From Clostridium sp. HBUAS56010 (GTDB lineage: Bacteria > Bacillota > Clostridia > Lachnospirales > Lachnospiraceae): a stretch of 64,000 nucleotides of DNA. The notes under the pieces were generated by a model, which saw nothing but the letters and a program-made list of their open reading frames with translations, was not told the DNA's origin and ran no database searches. The stretch lies in NCBI RefSeq assembly GCF_007115105.1, contig NZ_SULJ01000006.1, positions 62,498 to 126,497 of the forward strand, in the 5' to 3' direction. Positions 17,001-26,749 of this stretch are shown piece after piece; positions within the stretch are counted from its first letter, which is position 1, and every line of letters begins with the position of its first letter. The position numbers were made by a program, and so were the translations under genes.

Positions 17001-18269
17001 TCAATTATTCGTCTCACGCAGCCAGTTTTTTAAATAAAATTCTTTTCGTTCTTTATATGATTCTGTTTTTACCTGATACTCCGGATTCATAAATATATCG
17101 TAAATCGTGCCTGCCATCACTTTAATGACATCGCCGTAAACAAATTCTTCCTCCACAATCTCGAAATCATGGCTGTGGAATCTTCCCTTCATTCCAGAAA
17201 AACCAAACTGAATGGTAGGAAGTAAATACCCCACATCTCCAATATCTCCTGCCGCACCGGATATTACGTTGCGCTCAATTAGTTCTTCTTTGCAGTATAG
17301 CTTCATATTCGCAAATACGGCTTCATTGATCTTTTCCGACTGTTTTAAAGGCATATAGCCGATGGTGTCAATGATATCACAGGTCAGACCAAGCGCTTTT
17401 GCACATGCGTTTACACAGCAGTCAAATTTTTCTTCCAGTTCCAGCAAAGTATCGGTCTGATTGGCCCTTAAATCCGATTCAATCACCGCTTCATCCGGAA
17501 TGGCATTGGAAGAAACTCCTCCTTTTGTAAGCAGCGGATACAGTCTGATTCCCTGTTCCGGTGCAAACTGGTCTGTTAAGAAAGACAGAGCCTGTATTGC
17601 AAGAGTTGCCCCATGAAGGGCATTGCGTCCAAGATAAGGTGCTGCTCCTGAATGAGCCGCCTTTCCATGGAAAACCACCTGCTTTCTCGTAAATCCTGCC
17701 AGGGTGGAATTCACATCAAAAACCCTTCCTTCCTCTCCATTAATATGAGCAGACAACACACAATCCATGCCGTCAAAGACACCTTTTGCAATCATATCCT
17801 GCTTCCCGGAGAGATAGTTTACTTCCCCTGATTCCACATAACGCTTCCTGTCCTCCAGACAGATGAATTCTTCTGCCGGAGTGAATAAAAAGGTTAATTT
17901 CCCATTTATCTTATCCATAAATCCGCTCTCGCTGAAAATAAGAGCAAGAGCCATCAGCATGGTTACCTGTACGCTGTGACCGCAGGAATGAATCTTCATC
18001 TCCCCTTCCGGTCCTTTGACCAGCATGGCATCCATGTCTGCCAGCACACCGATATGATATCCGCTTCCGCTTCCCAAGGTGACTTTTATCCCGGTTCTGC
18101 TGATGTGTTCCTCATAAGGAATCTTATGGGCATTAAAAAAAGAAGCGATGAGTCGGGCCGTATCCTGTTCACAAAACCCCAATTCTGGTGTTGCAAACAA
18201 CATGCGCCCTTGCATCCTCAACTCTTCCTTATATTTATTTACATATTCTAATAATCCATTCTTTGTCAT
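17001..18269 (-). CDS. M20-family amidohydrolase / peptidase
   Basis: A 422-residue metallo-hydrolase of the M20 type. Visible motifs are GVLADMDAM (first metal ligands), HSCGHSVQV, TPAEEF (Glu pair, catalytic base), HGKAAHSGAAPYLGRNALHGA in the lid domain and a late HSHDFEI. The second His/Asp motif differs from the common HACGHDxH, so the subfamily is unclear. It is the first gene of a six-gene unit with the BMP transporter and TatD hydrolase, suggesting it processes the imported compound. Candidates include N-acylated or amide-bearing substrates; none can be chosen from sequence alone. Confidence 0.8.
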   Translation of the reverse strand: MTKNGLLEYVNKYKEELRMQGRMLFATPELGFCEQDTARLIASFFNAHKIPYEEHISRTGIKVTLGSGSGYHIGVLADMDAMLVKGPEGEMKIHSCGHSVQVTMLMALALIFSESGFMDKINGKLTFLFTPAEEFICLEDRKRYVESGEVNYLSGKQDMIAKGVFDGMDCVLSAHINGEEGRVFDVNSTLAGFTRKQVVFHGKAAHSGAAPYLGRNALHGATLAIQALSFLTDQFAPEQGIRLYPLLTKGGVSSNAIPDEAVIESDLRANQTDTLLELEEKFDCCVNACAKALGLTCDIIDTIGYMPLKQSEKINEAVFANMKLYCKEELIERNVISGAAGDIGDVGYLLPTIQFGFSGMKGRFHSHDFEIVEEEFVYGDVIKVMAGTIYDIFMNPEYQVKTESYKERKEFYLKNWLRETNN

Positions 18270-18302
18270 ATGGTTGTCCTTTATGAAAATAGTTATCCCC
18301 CT

Positions 18303-18330
18303 ATGATACTATATCACCGCCATTTAACAA
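18303..18330 (-). promoter_or_regulatory. Possible promoter of the BMP transporter operon
   Basis: On the - strand TTGTTA (18325-18330) and TATCAT (18303-18308) are 16 bases apart, 34 bases before the amidohydrolase start. The match is moderate. Confidence 0.4.
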
Positions 18331-18462
18331 TATCTTAACATGACTAATACTCTAACATAAAACGACAAAAAATTCAATCGAATTTTCGCACATTTTATAT
18401 CTGTCGAAAAATGTCTTATTCTGTCATTTTGGTAAGAACCAAAATCCCCCGTACAGAAGAAT

Positions 18463-18490
18463 AGAGCGGGATTCTTTTGAATCCCACTCT
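18463..18490 (-). terminator. Hairpin after galactarate dehydratase gene
   Basis: AGAG-C-GGGATTC (18463-18474) pairs with GAATCCC-A-CTCT (18479-18490), one mismatch, loop TTTT. It follows the stop of the dehydratase gene by 30 bases. The U-tract is poor, so termination may be partial. Confidence 0.5.
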
Positions 18491-18520
18491 AAGTATTATT
18501 GCCTTTATTAAAATTAATAA

Positions 18521-20044
18521 TCAGGTGATTGGCGCAGGGTTAAAAATACATAGATCATTATGGAATCCATATTGATCACTATAGGGTCTTTTTCTTCCTG
18601 ATGCCACATCAATCATATATTCAAACAGTTCTGTTCCCACTTCTGCAATGGTCTTCTCTCCGGTTGCGATCTTACCGGCAGAGATATCAATCATATCAAA
18701 CCAGTGCTCCTTCATCTCTGTTCTGCTGCAGACTTTAATGACTGGTGCCAGTTCCAGTCCATAAGGAGTTCCTCTTCCTGTCATAAACACCTGAAGCCCT
18801 ATTCCTGCTGCAAGCTGGGAAGGACCGCAGACAATATCAGATGCAGGAGTTGCACAGTATACCAGACCGTGAGTGGATGGCCGTTCTCCAGGTCCGATCA
18901 CTTCCACAATAGGAGCTGTACCGGATTTTGCAATGGAGCCCATGGCTTTCTCCACAATATTCGCCAGTCCTCCCATCTTATTGCCTGGAGTTGGATTGGC
19001 ATCCCGGTCCACTCCTCCTTCTGCCAGATAATCATCATACCATTTCATTTCCTGTGCCAGACGGTCCCTTACCTCTTCATTCACACATCTCTCCGCCAGC
19101 AGATGAACGCCGTCACGAACCTCCGTCACTTCACTGAATAATACCGTTCCACCGCCTCTTACCAGCATATCGGCAGCATAGCCTGCACTTGGATTGGCTG
19201 TCAGACCGCTGAACGCATCGCTTCCTCCGCACTGCATTCCCACTAACAGCTTTTTTAAAGGCAGTTCTACTCTGCGCCGTTCATTCAGCTTCATTAACTT
19301 CTTTTCAGCCATATTAAGAATCTGCTTCATCATCTCATCATGTCCATGGCAGTCCTGAATGGTGAGGCAGTTTTCCGGTGTGATTTCTTCCGGCTCCAGA
19401 AGCTGGTCATAAGTCAGCTTTTCACAGCCAAGTCCCAACAGCATGATCTGTCCGCCAAAGTTTGGATGCCTGATGATATTTCTGAGCGAACGAATGGGAA
19501 TCTCCGCCCTGGGTGCCTTGATTGCAACCCCACAGCCATAAGGATGGGTGACTGCAATCACATCTTCTACATTGGGGTATTTGGGTAGCAGTTCTTTCTT
19601 TATTCTTTCTACTGCAACTCTTGCCACGCCTGCCACACACTGGACGCTGGTCATTATCCCCAGTATATTTCTGGTTCCCGCATATCCCTCTCCATTGTCA
19701 TATCCCATAAATGTCTTAACCGGAGGCTCTGGCAATTCTTCCATTGCAACCACATTGGTTCCATAGGGCATGTTGTGAAGTTCTGGAGATTCCGGCAGAA
19801 TGAGCATATGCTCATTTACCCATGCTCCGGCTTTGATATCCTCCTTCGCATAGCCAAGAACCACGCCATAACGCCGTATGGGTTCTCCTTTTTTAATCTC
19901 ACAAAGGGCAATTTTATGAGATTGGGGAATTGGGGAAAGGGTAAAAACTCCAGATACAATCTCCGTCCCTCCTTCCAGATCATGAATGGCGATCCCTACG
20001 TTATCCTGGGGTTTCACCTGAATAAAAAGCGGTTTTTCCATCAT
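18521..20044 (-). CDS. garD: Galactarate dehydratase (GarD/UxaA family)
   Basis: A 507-residue enzyme with an N-terminal SAF domain (to about residue 95) and the large UxaA/GarD C-terminal domain. It recalls E. coli GarD throughout: GMQCGGSDAFSGLTANP, MFSEV-like LFSEVTEVRD, NPTPGNKMGGLANIVEKA, TGRGTPYG and the C-terminal FNPAPIT. GarD removes water from galactarate to give 5-dehydro-4-deoxy-glucarate; altronate dehydratase is the alternative, but the C-terminus favours GarD. GGAGG lies 6 bases before the first of two ATG codons. No aldolase or reductase for the product is nearby. The divergent LysR gene is its likely regulator. Confidence 0.82.
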   Translation of the reverse strand: MMEKPLFIQVKPQDNVGIAIHDLEGGTEIVSGVFTLSPIPQSHKIALCEIKKGEPIRRYGVVLGYAKEDIKAGAWVNEHMLILPESPELHNMPYGTNVVAMEELPEPPVKTFMGYDNGEGYAGTRNILGIMTSVQCVAGVARVAVERIKKELLPKYPNVEDVIAVTHPYGCGVAIKAPRAEIPIRSLRNIIRHPNFGGQIMLLGLGCEKLTYDQLLEPEEITPENCLTIQDCHGHDEMMKQILNMAEKKLMKLNERRRVELPLKKLLVGMQCGGSDAFSGLTANPSAGYAADMLVRGGGTVLFSEVTEVRDGVHLLAERCVNEEVRDRLAQEMKWYDDYLAEGGVDRDANPTPGNKMGGLANIVEKAMGSIAKSGTAPIVEVIGPGERPSTHGLVYCATPASDIVCGPSQLAAGIGLQVFMTGRGTPYGLELAPVIKVCSRTEMKEHWFDMIDISAGKIATGEKTIAEVGTELFEYMIDVASGRKRPYSDQYGFHNDLCIFNPAPIT

Positions 20045-20119
20045 CCATTACCTCCATCACTGTTTTTTGGATTTTTGTCTATTATTTTTTCATTTTACAC
20101 TTTTCTTTTATGCACTTTT

Positions 20120-20148
20120 ATTATATAAATAAGGTATATAAAAATCAA
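20120..20148 (-). promoter_or_regulatory. Promoter of the garD-like gene
   Basis: On the - strand TTGATT (20143-20148) and TATAAT (20120-20125) are 17 bases apart, in the intergenic region shared with the divergent LysR gene. Confidence 0.6.
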
Positions 20149-20213
20149 CTTAATTAAAATAACATAATGTTTAGTTTTTCTTAACTTCATTCCAAAAATC
20201 AGGAGGATATCAA

Positions 20214-21131
20214 ATGGACACAAAATTAATTGAATATATTCTGACTATTGCCAAGCATCAAAGCATCTCCCGTGCAGCCGACGAATTATACGTTACCCAG
20301 TCTGCACTGAATCAGCAGCTTCTTAAACTGGAACGGGAGATGGGTTCCCCTCTTTTTATTCGGATCAGAAACCACTGGGAACTGACGGAGATCGGAAAAC
20401 TCTACGTGGAAAACGGCAAAAAGATCTTAACCATTAAACAGGAAACCTACAAACAGATCCAGGACTTATCCAGACACTGGAACAGTTCCATTGCCATCGG
20501 TCTGACACCGGAACGAGGTATTCAGATGTTCACTGCCATCTATGAAGACATTCATAAAAAGTATCCGGACACTGTTTTTCTGCCTATCGAAGCCTCTGTG
20601 GATTCTCAGGTGAAAATGATGGACAGCAATCGTCTTGATCTGGGCTTTCATACCATTTCAGATCACAAGTACAAACATTTTACTTACGAACACATTTTGT
20701 GGGAACCCTTTTACCTTTGCGTCCCTAAAACCCATCCGCTGGCGCACTCCTTGAGTAATACCGATGAAAAATATCCTTTTCTGTCTTTGGCAGAATGTAA
20801 AAACGATGTTTTCAGTCTGGTTAAAAAAACATCAACCATGCGAAGCATCATAAACCTTCTCTTTGAAAAAGCAGGATTTTCTCCTCAGGTCATGTTTGAA
20901 TCAGACAGCATGAGAACCCTGCGTCATCTGGCTGCAAACGGACGATGCTTAACAATTATTCCAAGATGCTATGCCACCAAAAGAGAGGATGTCTCCTACT
21001 TCTCCCTGGGAGACAATGCCACCTGGGAGCTTTGTGCCGTTTATCCGAAGAATACTTATCTGACCCTTGCAGCCAGAGACTTTATCTCCATGGCTTCTGC
21101 TTACTGGAAAACACATTTATATATAGAATAA
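20214..21131 (+). CDS. LysR-family transcriptional regulator
   Basis: A 305-residue regulator. Residues 2-60 are a LysR helix-turn-helix (SISRAADELYVTQSALNQQLLKLEREMG); the rest is the ligand-binding domain. AGGAGG precedes the start. It is divergent from the garD-like gene with 169 bases between them, the usual layout for a LysR protein controlling its neighbour and itself; galactarate or glucarate is a natural candidate inducer. The gene ends 10 bases from the convergent GH18 gene with no terminator visible between. Confidence 0.87.
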   Translation: MDTKLIEYILTIAKHQSISRAADELYVTQSALNQQLLKLEREMGSPLFIRIRNHWELTEIGKLYVENGKKILTIKQETYKQIQDLSRHWNSSIAIGLTPERGIQMFTAIYEDIHKKYPDTVFLPIEASVDSQVKMMDSNRLDLGFHTISDHKYKHFTYEHILWEPFYLCVPKTHPLAHSLSNTDEKYPFLSLAECKNDVFSLVKKTSTMRSIINLLFEKAGFSPQVMFESDSMRTLRHLAANGRCLTIIPRCYATKREDVSYFSLGDNATWELCAVYPKNTYLTLAARDFISMASAYWKTHLYIE

Positions 21132-21141
21132 ACAGGAACAC

Positions 21142-22353
21142 CTAATGCTGATGCAGTCCCTTATGTAATTCACCAAGCAATTCTCCCGACGGGTCCTGGC
21201 TCAATTCCCATACCATGGCCCCTCCCAGCTTTTTCGTGTCAATAAAACCTGATTTATAGGAAATGGATTCCGGGTCCTCATAACTGATAAAGATTGTTCC
21301 ATTAAATAGCCAGGGGACTTTTGACTGGGAATGAAATGATCTGGTGTATCCGGACTGATTGAGATAATTATTTTTAATTGCCTGATAGCCAATGGAGCTT
21401 GCTCCCCCAAACCTCTGGTATACTCCCTGGTTTAAATCGGTAACGGAGGAATAGAGATATCCATAAAACGGAATTCCCATTACCAGCTTTTCCGATGGAA
21501 ATTCCGCCTCCAGCCAGGCATTGACGCCCTGCTCCACACTGGTTTTGTACTGAGGGGAAGGATCATCGTTGCTGTAAAGGGGTGCAAGAAAATCCGTATG
21601 TAAATCCCAGTGACCATGAAGATCATAGGTCATAAGATTGGCATAGTCTAAATAAGGTGCAATCCGGGCTAATTCAACCTTATTGACATAAGAACTGTCC
21701 GCTCCCCCTGCAATGGTCAAAAGGTAATGTCTGCCATCCTGGCTGCCTCTTGTATCCAGCTTCTCTCTCACCGTTTTTAAAAGCAGAGTGAAATTTTCTT
21801 TATCTTCTTGGCGCTTTCCGTTGGTGGCTAAGCCTCCGCCAACCGGATACTCCCAATCCAGGTCTACACCGTCAAATCCGTATTGAAGAATAAAATCCAC
21901 ACAACTGTCAGCAAATGCCCTTCGGTTTTCCTCTGTCAATGCGGCATCGGAAAATCTCCCTGACCAGTTCCAGCCTCCTACAGAAAGCAAAATCTTTAAA
22001 TCCGGATTCTTTTCTTTCAAAGACATGAGCTGTCTGATGTTCTCCCCATCTATGTCCGGATACCCAAGAGCCAGTTTGAAATCGGAATCAATGTTGGCAA
22101 ACGCATAATTAATATGGGTCAGCTTGTCTGCCTGGATCTGATTGGGAGTAAACTGGGAATAGGCAGCCCATGCCGCGTAATATCCCACGATCTTTTTTTC
22201 CGGCACTTCCTGGGTTTCCGTTAATGAAACCGGCTGGGAAGATGGAGCTGGTTCATTTTCCGCAAATACGGGGGAACTGCCCTGGGAGATACTTACGGTT
22301 AACAGAAATGCAGAGATCGCAGCTATCATCGTTTTCATCTTACGTTTCTTCAT
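21142..22353 (-). CDS. Secreted GH18 chitinase-like glycosidase
   Basis: A 403-residue protein with a signal peptide (cleavage near VFA-ENE, residue 31), a short linker and one GH18 barrel. Both hallmark motifs are present: LLSVGGW at about 122-128 and DGVDLDWE at 161-168, with catalytic acid Glu168 and its Asp partners. GH18 enzymes cleave chitin, chito-oligosaccharides or N-glycan cores (endo-beta-N-acetylglucosaminidases). No chitin-binding or wall-binding domain is seen, so it is probably released. The neighbouring surface protein is on the same strand but separated by its own terminator. Confidence 0.87.
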   Translation of the reverse strand: MKKRKMKTMIAAISAFLLTVSISQGSSPVFAENEPAPSSQPVSLTETQEVPEKKIVGYYAAWAAYSQFTPNQIQADKLTHINYAFANIDSDFKLALGYPDIDGENIRQLMSLKEKNPDLKILLSVGGWNWSGRFSDAALTEENRRAFADSCVDFILQYGFDGVDLDWEYPVGGGLATNGKRQEDKENFTLLLKTVREKLDTRGSQDGRHYLLTIAGGADSSYVNKVELARIAPYLDYANLMTYDLHGHWDLHTDFLAPLYSNDDPSPQYKTSVEQGVNAWLEAEFPSEKLVMGIPFYGYLYSSVTDLNQGVYQRFGGASSIGYQAIKNNYLNQSGYTRSFHSQSKVPWLFNGTIFISYEDPESISYKSGFIDTKKLGGAMVWELSQDPSGELLGELHKGLHQH

Positions 22354-22448
22354 TTTACCATCCTTCTTATACCTGTTTTTACAAGTATATCATATGGTTT
22401 TTCCTTGCATAGAGAGTAAAATATGGTTGAAATTCCTTATATTGGATG

Positions 22449-22482
22449 AAAAAACCGGAGCAGACACAACTAGGTCTGCTCC
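22449..22482 (-). terminator. Terminator after the LPXTG surface protein gene
   Basis: GGAGCAGAC (22457-22465) pairs with GTCTGCTCC (22474-22482); on the - strand the stem is followed by six T. A short T-run also exists on the + side. Confidence 0.8.
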
Positions 22483-22494
22483 AGTCTTTTTATC

Positions 22495-25400
22495 TTATTT
22501 TCCCTTCCGGGCCCTTACTAACAGCAAGAGGGATAGTAAAAGTGCTCCAAAACCGGTAGTCATAAGAATGATTCCATAGATTGCTCTAGACTCCATTCCC
22601 ACTTCTCCTGTTTTAGGAAGTCCTTCTGGATTCCCCCATTTTGCTCCTTTGGGAACCTGGTCTGATAAATTAACGGTTTCTTCCGGTTCTGTTGTAATAT
22701 TACCAGCTGGAACCTTATTAATTATGTCAACCAACTCTTTCTTTGGTTTTCCGGGAGAATTACTGGTTCTTTCATTTCCGCCGGAATTTCCGGGTTTTCC
22801 GGGTTTTTCTGGCTTCTCTGGCTTTTGGGGTTTCTCCGGCTCTGATGGAGTTCCAGGAGTAAGTTCTCTGGTATTCATAAAAGCCGCTGTCTGAACTTCA
22901 TCTGCCTGGATTATTCCCTGGGCGCCTGAACTGGTGCTGGTATAACCATCGGCACTGTAGTCTGCTTCTGTAACCACATAACCAGTATCCTTCGGCACTC
23001 CCTGTATGGTAATGCTTTCTCCGTGAGCAAGAGAAATCTTGCCGCCGTTTGATATGACTCCATCTAAAACACCATCGCCTACATAGGAATAAGGACCTGC
23101 TTTTCCATCAAAGGTTACGGTAAAGTCAAATTTTTTCCTGATGTCAGAGCCATTACCTGCTACTGTTTTTGTAATTTTCAAATTTCCGACCGTACCATCT
23201 TTATGATTTTCAATGGTTATGGCATTGCTGTTTTCCCCCTCTTTTCCATCAATAGAGGCAGTTACCTTTTTGCCATCCCGTTTCACAACCAGGGTATGGG
23301 CTGTGCCGTCTAATACATATCCGGCCGGGGCAGCAGTTTCCCGTAAGATGTATTCTCCATCAGGAATCACTTTCATTTTTAACAATCCATCACTTCCTGT
23401 AACACCTTTACGGATTATGGTTGTTTTATCTTTTGCAAAGAGGGTAAACGCCGCACCTTTTAACGGATTTCCTAATGGGTCTGTTTTCGTAATGGCAATC
23501 CATCCATTTCTCTTCATGCTGGCTCCACCGTCTGCATTGGTAATTACATAAGACTGGCTGGTTTCCACACTATGAGAATCCTCTCCAAACAGCAGGACCT
23601 TGTTTGACACATTTCCCGGCTCTCCGGTTACATCTGTAATGTAACTGAAACGATATGCAGTTTTAGGGTCTGGAATATCAAATCTCAATTCCCTTGCCGT
23701 ATTGTCATAGAACAGATTCTTTCCTGGCTTTAATTCTACCTCGGCACCAGGAGTGTAAGATCCGTCTGCCTGAAGAATCATTTCGTTGACTTTAAAATTA
23801 TCTTCCTCCCCATCGTTCATGAGAAGCTGACCTGCCTGATTCATACGGACATCAATTCCCGCAGGTAGTGTATCACGCAGGCTGAGAGCCATTGTTGAAA
23901 TCTCAGAAGGTTGATACTCCACGGTCCACAGCAGAACTCCTGGAACTGGAATCGAAGAGGATTTGTTTAACAATCTGCTGATAATCTGTACATCACGGGT
24001 AACCGATACCTCCGGAGACCGCTCTGTGGTCAATGACAGCCTGTTTGTTACCGTAGTTGTCTGATTGTCATTAAAATATCCTTTCACCGTGTCTGCATCT
24101 GGCTTTGCTTTCACAAGGATTACATAGGGTTTATCCAGGTTCTTAAAGGTGAAGGTAATGGTAGTGTTATCTTCACTGATCTCATGAGTCAATCCTTCCA
24201 CCTCTACTGCTTGTGAGGGACTGGCAGTAATACTGCCATTGGAATCACCTGATTTTTCTCCGGTAAAGATGAGATACGGGGAACCTTTTTCTATCTCTTC
24301 CAATATCCAGCCTTTTGGCAATGTATCTTTTACCGTAACGGAACCCATCATGGCACCTGTTCCATCTTCCTTGTGGGATAAATCCAAACCATTTGCATTG
24401 ACATTGAGACGGAATATAACTGATTTTTCTTTGTAGTCAAAGCCTTCCGCAGAATTTTGGGTTTTGTTATTCACACCTGACTGAGGGTCTTTGACTGCCT
24501 CCCGTTTTAACATCTCTTTCCATAACATCCGGCTGTTATAGGGAACCCGGGGGGTGTCTTCTTTCAGCTTTATATCTTTGCTGAAAAGAGCAGCCGTATT
24601 CTGAACCGATGAACCGTTAACAGAAGTAAACACAGCCGGATTCATTACCTCAGTTTCGTAAGTAAAACTGGCTTCTGATGTTTCATAACCAGTGATTTCC
24701 AAAAGGTCTCCGACCCGCTCTTCTCCCTGTAATATCGGAATAACCTTAAGTTCTAAACCAGAACCGTTAAAAGTGCCGGCTTTATACTTTAAGCCATATC
24801 CGGCTTTTAGATCCTGATTTTTAATACCTTTTGGAATTCCGGTTAAAGAACTGAGATCAACCCCACTATTCTCGTAAATGAGGAGATCGTATACCTTTGC
24901 ATCCGGAATGATCTGACCTTGAGGCTTGACTGTTACAGTCCATGAAACAGTCCCCTTTGAAGGATCTGCTTTTCCAGTCTTATGAATGGCATCGTATCCA
25001 ATTCCTACTCCGATTTTTCCTGTTCCTACCCCTTCAGCTCCCTCCCACTTCATGGAAGCTTCATTGTAATAAGTAGTCTTTCCTGCAGTAATTTCATCAT
25101 TGGGAACTTTTGTAACAATGGTCAGCCGAATCTGAGATTCAATATCTCCGATTTCATATTCGCCCTTTTCGTTGGGTTCTATCTCCGTGGAATTTTCATA
25201 AGAAGAGCCATTCCATATTTCCCAATTTGCAGAAGCAAACTCAAGCTTTTTACCTGACTCCCTGATTTCCGGAGAAAGTACATCGGTAATAACTACACCC
25301 TTTAGGGGAACGCCGTTTTGATTGGCTATTATGGTCCAGGTAATGGTTCTGTCTTTGGGATTATAGATGCCTTCACTTCCCTCACCGCCTGGTTCTCCCT

Positions 25401-26562
25401 TCTTTTCAATCCACTTGGGCACCCAATAAACAATTGCTTCATCATCTTTTTTTAATTCATATTCTTCATTATAAAGCTCTGCCTTATTGCGAATGGTCTG
25501 TGGGGTGAGAGCATAATAAAGTTCTTCCGGAACCTTTGTCTCAAAAGTGATAATCTGCTTCCCCACCGATTCTGCAGGAAATACATATTCCAGCTTATTT
25601 TCCTGGTGCACAGGGGTTTTGGGTTCTCCACCTATCTGAAAGGAATCGGTAAGATATTCTCCAACTGTCTTTAAATCATCTGAAAATTTATATCCTGCCA
25701 GATCAACCGCTTCTCCGCCCTGACTGGCACTCACCTCAACCTTCCATTCTACAGAATGATTTTTCATATTGAAATTGCCGGACTTTTTCACTTCATATAC
25801 AATTTCAACAGGAGGTATCACCACTGTGTATGACTTATCAAGAACATAAATCTGTTTCTCCCCTTCTTTTTGGGGAATATCTGAGGTATCTAAATCAAAG
25901 TCCAAATGAAACCAGCCGCTGACTGTATTTAAAGTTCCATCAAAAACTTCTTCGTCTCCATCAAAAATAATATGAGCAGAAACCACTTTTGTATCAGGGT
26001 TCAAAGAAATTTTGGCATGACCGATTACATTGGTTCCGCTTTTTTCTTTTAATTCAACTGTTTTTCCTTCTAAAAGCTTAAATCCATCACTTAAATCAAA
26101 TTCTGCCGTATCATTTCTGTTTATGATTACAGGAGGCGTGGGTTCATCGCCCTCTACCGGAACATCAAAAAAGATATCAACAGAAACCTTTTCTTTCCCG
26201 TTTAGTTTTCCCCCTTCTTCTATCTTGTCTTCACCCTGTTTTAATTCAGCTCTAAGGTTTTCCAAAGCCCCCGTCTTGTCTTCACCCATTTCATTTTTTA
26301 GTGCGGTGGCAGGTGTTGCCATAGGGTCACCTGGCTTGATTTTGCTCCTGTCAGAGACTTTCGCTGCACTGGAATGGGTTGCCTTTTTGGAAATGCCTGT
26401 TTCCTTTCTCGCACTGGAAGGAGATGCCAGATCTGTTCCTGCCATCTCCGCCCCGGCTCCCATCTCACCTGCATAAACAGTATGAACAGGCATTATCATA
26501 TTCCATATAATCATCAGTATTAACATCCAGCTTATGTATTGCTTTCGCTTCTTTTTTTTCAC
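22495..26562 (-). CDS. Large LPXTG-anchored adhesin-like surface protein
   Basis: A 1355-residue protein. GTG 26562 has AGGAGG 7 bases upstream. It has an N-terminal signal peptide (cleavage near VYA-GEM, about residue 31), a Ser/Ala/Lys-rich stretch to about residue 130, then a series of beta-sandwich domains with recurring patterns such as W-T/K-V-x-V...G...D (Cna collagen-binding or isopeptide-domain style). A SpaA-like prealbumin domain follows near 1050-1140 (LKGAAFTLFAKD, LRETAAPAGYVL), then a second Cna_B-like domain (KITKTVAG), a PEKP/GKP spacer, LPKTG at 1315, a hydrophobic helix and a basic tail. It should be attached to peptidoglycan by sortase; no sortase gene is in the window. 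Ligand unknown. A divergent unknown regulator lies upstream. Confidence 0.9.
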   Translation of the reverse strand: MKKKKRKQYISWMLILMIIWNMIMPVHTVYAGEMGAGAEMAGTDLASPSSARKETGISKKATHSSAAKVSDRSKIKPGDPMATPATALKNEMGEDKTGALENLRAELKQGEDKIEEGGKLNGKEKVSVDIFFDVPVEGDEPTPPVIINRNDTAEFDLSDGFKLLEGKTVELKEKSGTNVIGHAKISLNPDTKVVSAHIIFDGDEEVFDGTLNTVSGWFHLDFDLDTSDIPQKEGEKQIYVLDKSYTVVIPPVEIVYEVKKSGNFNMKNHSVEWKVEVSASQGGEAVDLAGYKFSDDLKTVGEYLTDSFQIGGEPKTPVHQENKLEYVFPAESVGKQIITFETKVPEELYYALTPQTIRNKAELYNEEYELKKDDEAIVYWVPKWIEKKGEPGGEGSEGIYNPKDRTITWTIIANQNGVPLKGVVITDVLSPEIRESGKKLEFASANWEIWNGSSYENSTEIEPNEKGEYEIGDIESQIRLTIVTKVPNDEITAGKTTYYNEASMKWEGAEGVGTGKIGVGIGYDAIHKTGKADPSKGTVSWTVTVKPQGQIIPDAKVYDLLIYENSGVDLSSLTGIPKGIKNQDLKAGYGLKYKAGTFNGSGLELKVIPILQGEERVGDLLEITGYETSEASFTYETEVMNPAVFTSVNGSSVQNTAALFSKDIKLKEDTPRVPYNSRMLWKEMLKREAVKDPQSGVNNKTQNSAEGFDYKEKSVIFRLNVNANGLDLSHKEDGTGAMMGSVTVKDTLPKGWILEEIEKGSPYLIFTGEKSGDSNGSITASPSQAVEVEGLTHEISEDNTTITFTFKNLDKPYVILVKAKPDADTVKGYFNDNQTTTVTNRLSLTTERSPEVSVTRDVQIISRLLNKSSSIPVPGVLLWTVEYQPSEISTMALSLRDTLPAGIDVRMNQAGQLLMNDGEEDNFKVNEMILQADGSYTPGAEVELKPGKNLFYDNTARELRFDIPDPKTAYRFSYITDVTGEPGNVSNKVLLFGEDSHSVETSQSYVITNADGGASMKRNGWIAITKTDPLGNPLKGAAFTLFAKDKTTIIRKGVTGSDGLLKMKVIPDGEYILRETAAPAGYVLDGTAHTLVVKRDGKKVTASIDGKEGENSNAITIENHKDGTVGNLKITKTVAGNGSDIRKKFDFTVTFDGKAGPYSYVGDGVLDGVISNGGKISLAHGESITIQGVPKDTGYVVTEADYSADGYTSTSSGAQGIIQADEVQTAAFMNTRELTPGTPSEPEKPQKPEKPEKPGKPGNSGGNERTSNSPGKPKKELVDIINKVPAGNITTEPEETVNLSDQVPKGAKWGNPEGLPKTGEVGMESRAIYGIILMTTGFGALLLSLLLLVRARKGK

Positions 26563-26627
26563 TCATTGTCCTCCTATACTCTTCTTTCGAGATTATTTCC
26601 AGATCATTCCAGTAAAACCTCAAAAAA

Positions 26628-26633
26628 ATTATA
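26628..26633 (-). promoter_or_regulatory. -10 element for the surface protein gene
   Basis: A perfect TATAAT on the - strand, 66 bases before the GTG start. No acceptable -35 hexamer lies 16-18 bases upstream, which suggests a promoter needing an activator. Confidence 0.45.
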
Positions 26634-26654
26634 CCCAGTATGGAAAGTTCATGC

Positions 26655-26683
26655 TTGAAAAAATGGGAAAATAAAGTTACAAT
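26655..26683 (+). promoter_or_regulatory. Promoter of the divergent regulator gene
   Basis: TTGAAA (26655-26660) and TACAAT (26678-26683) are 17 bases apart. AAAGTTCA occurs directly repeated at 26644-26651 and 26691-26698, flanking this promoter. Confidence 0.55.
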
Positions 26684-26749
26684 ACATAGTAAAGTTCAGA
26701 AAAATTATGTAACTATTTTTCCAGGATAGGAAAAAACGGGAGATATTCT

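Noticed and set aside
18521-20044. Altronate dehydratase (UxaA) as first label
   Set aside because: The C-terminal FNPAPIT end, the MQCGGSDAFSG segment and the overall run of motifs agree better with remembered GarD sequence.
22740-22860. Short GC-rich tandem repeats
   Set aside because: They encode the PEKP/GKP spacer of the surface protein and are coding repeats, not a separate element.
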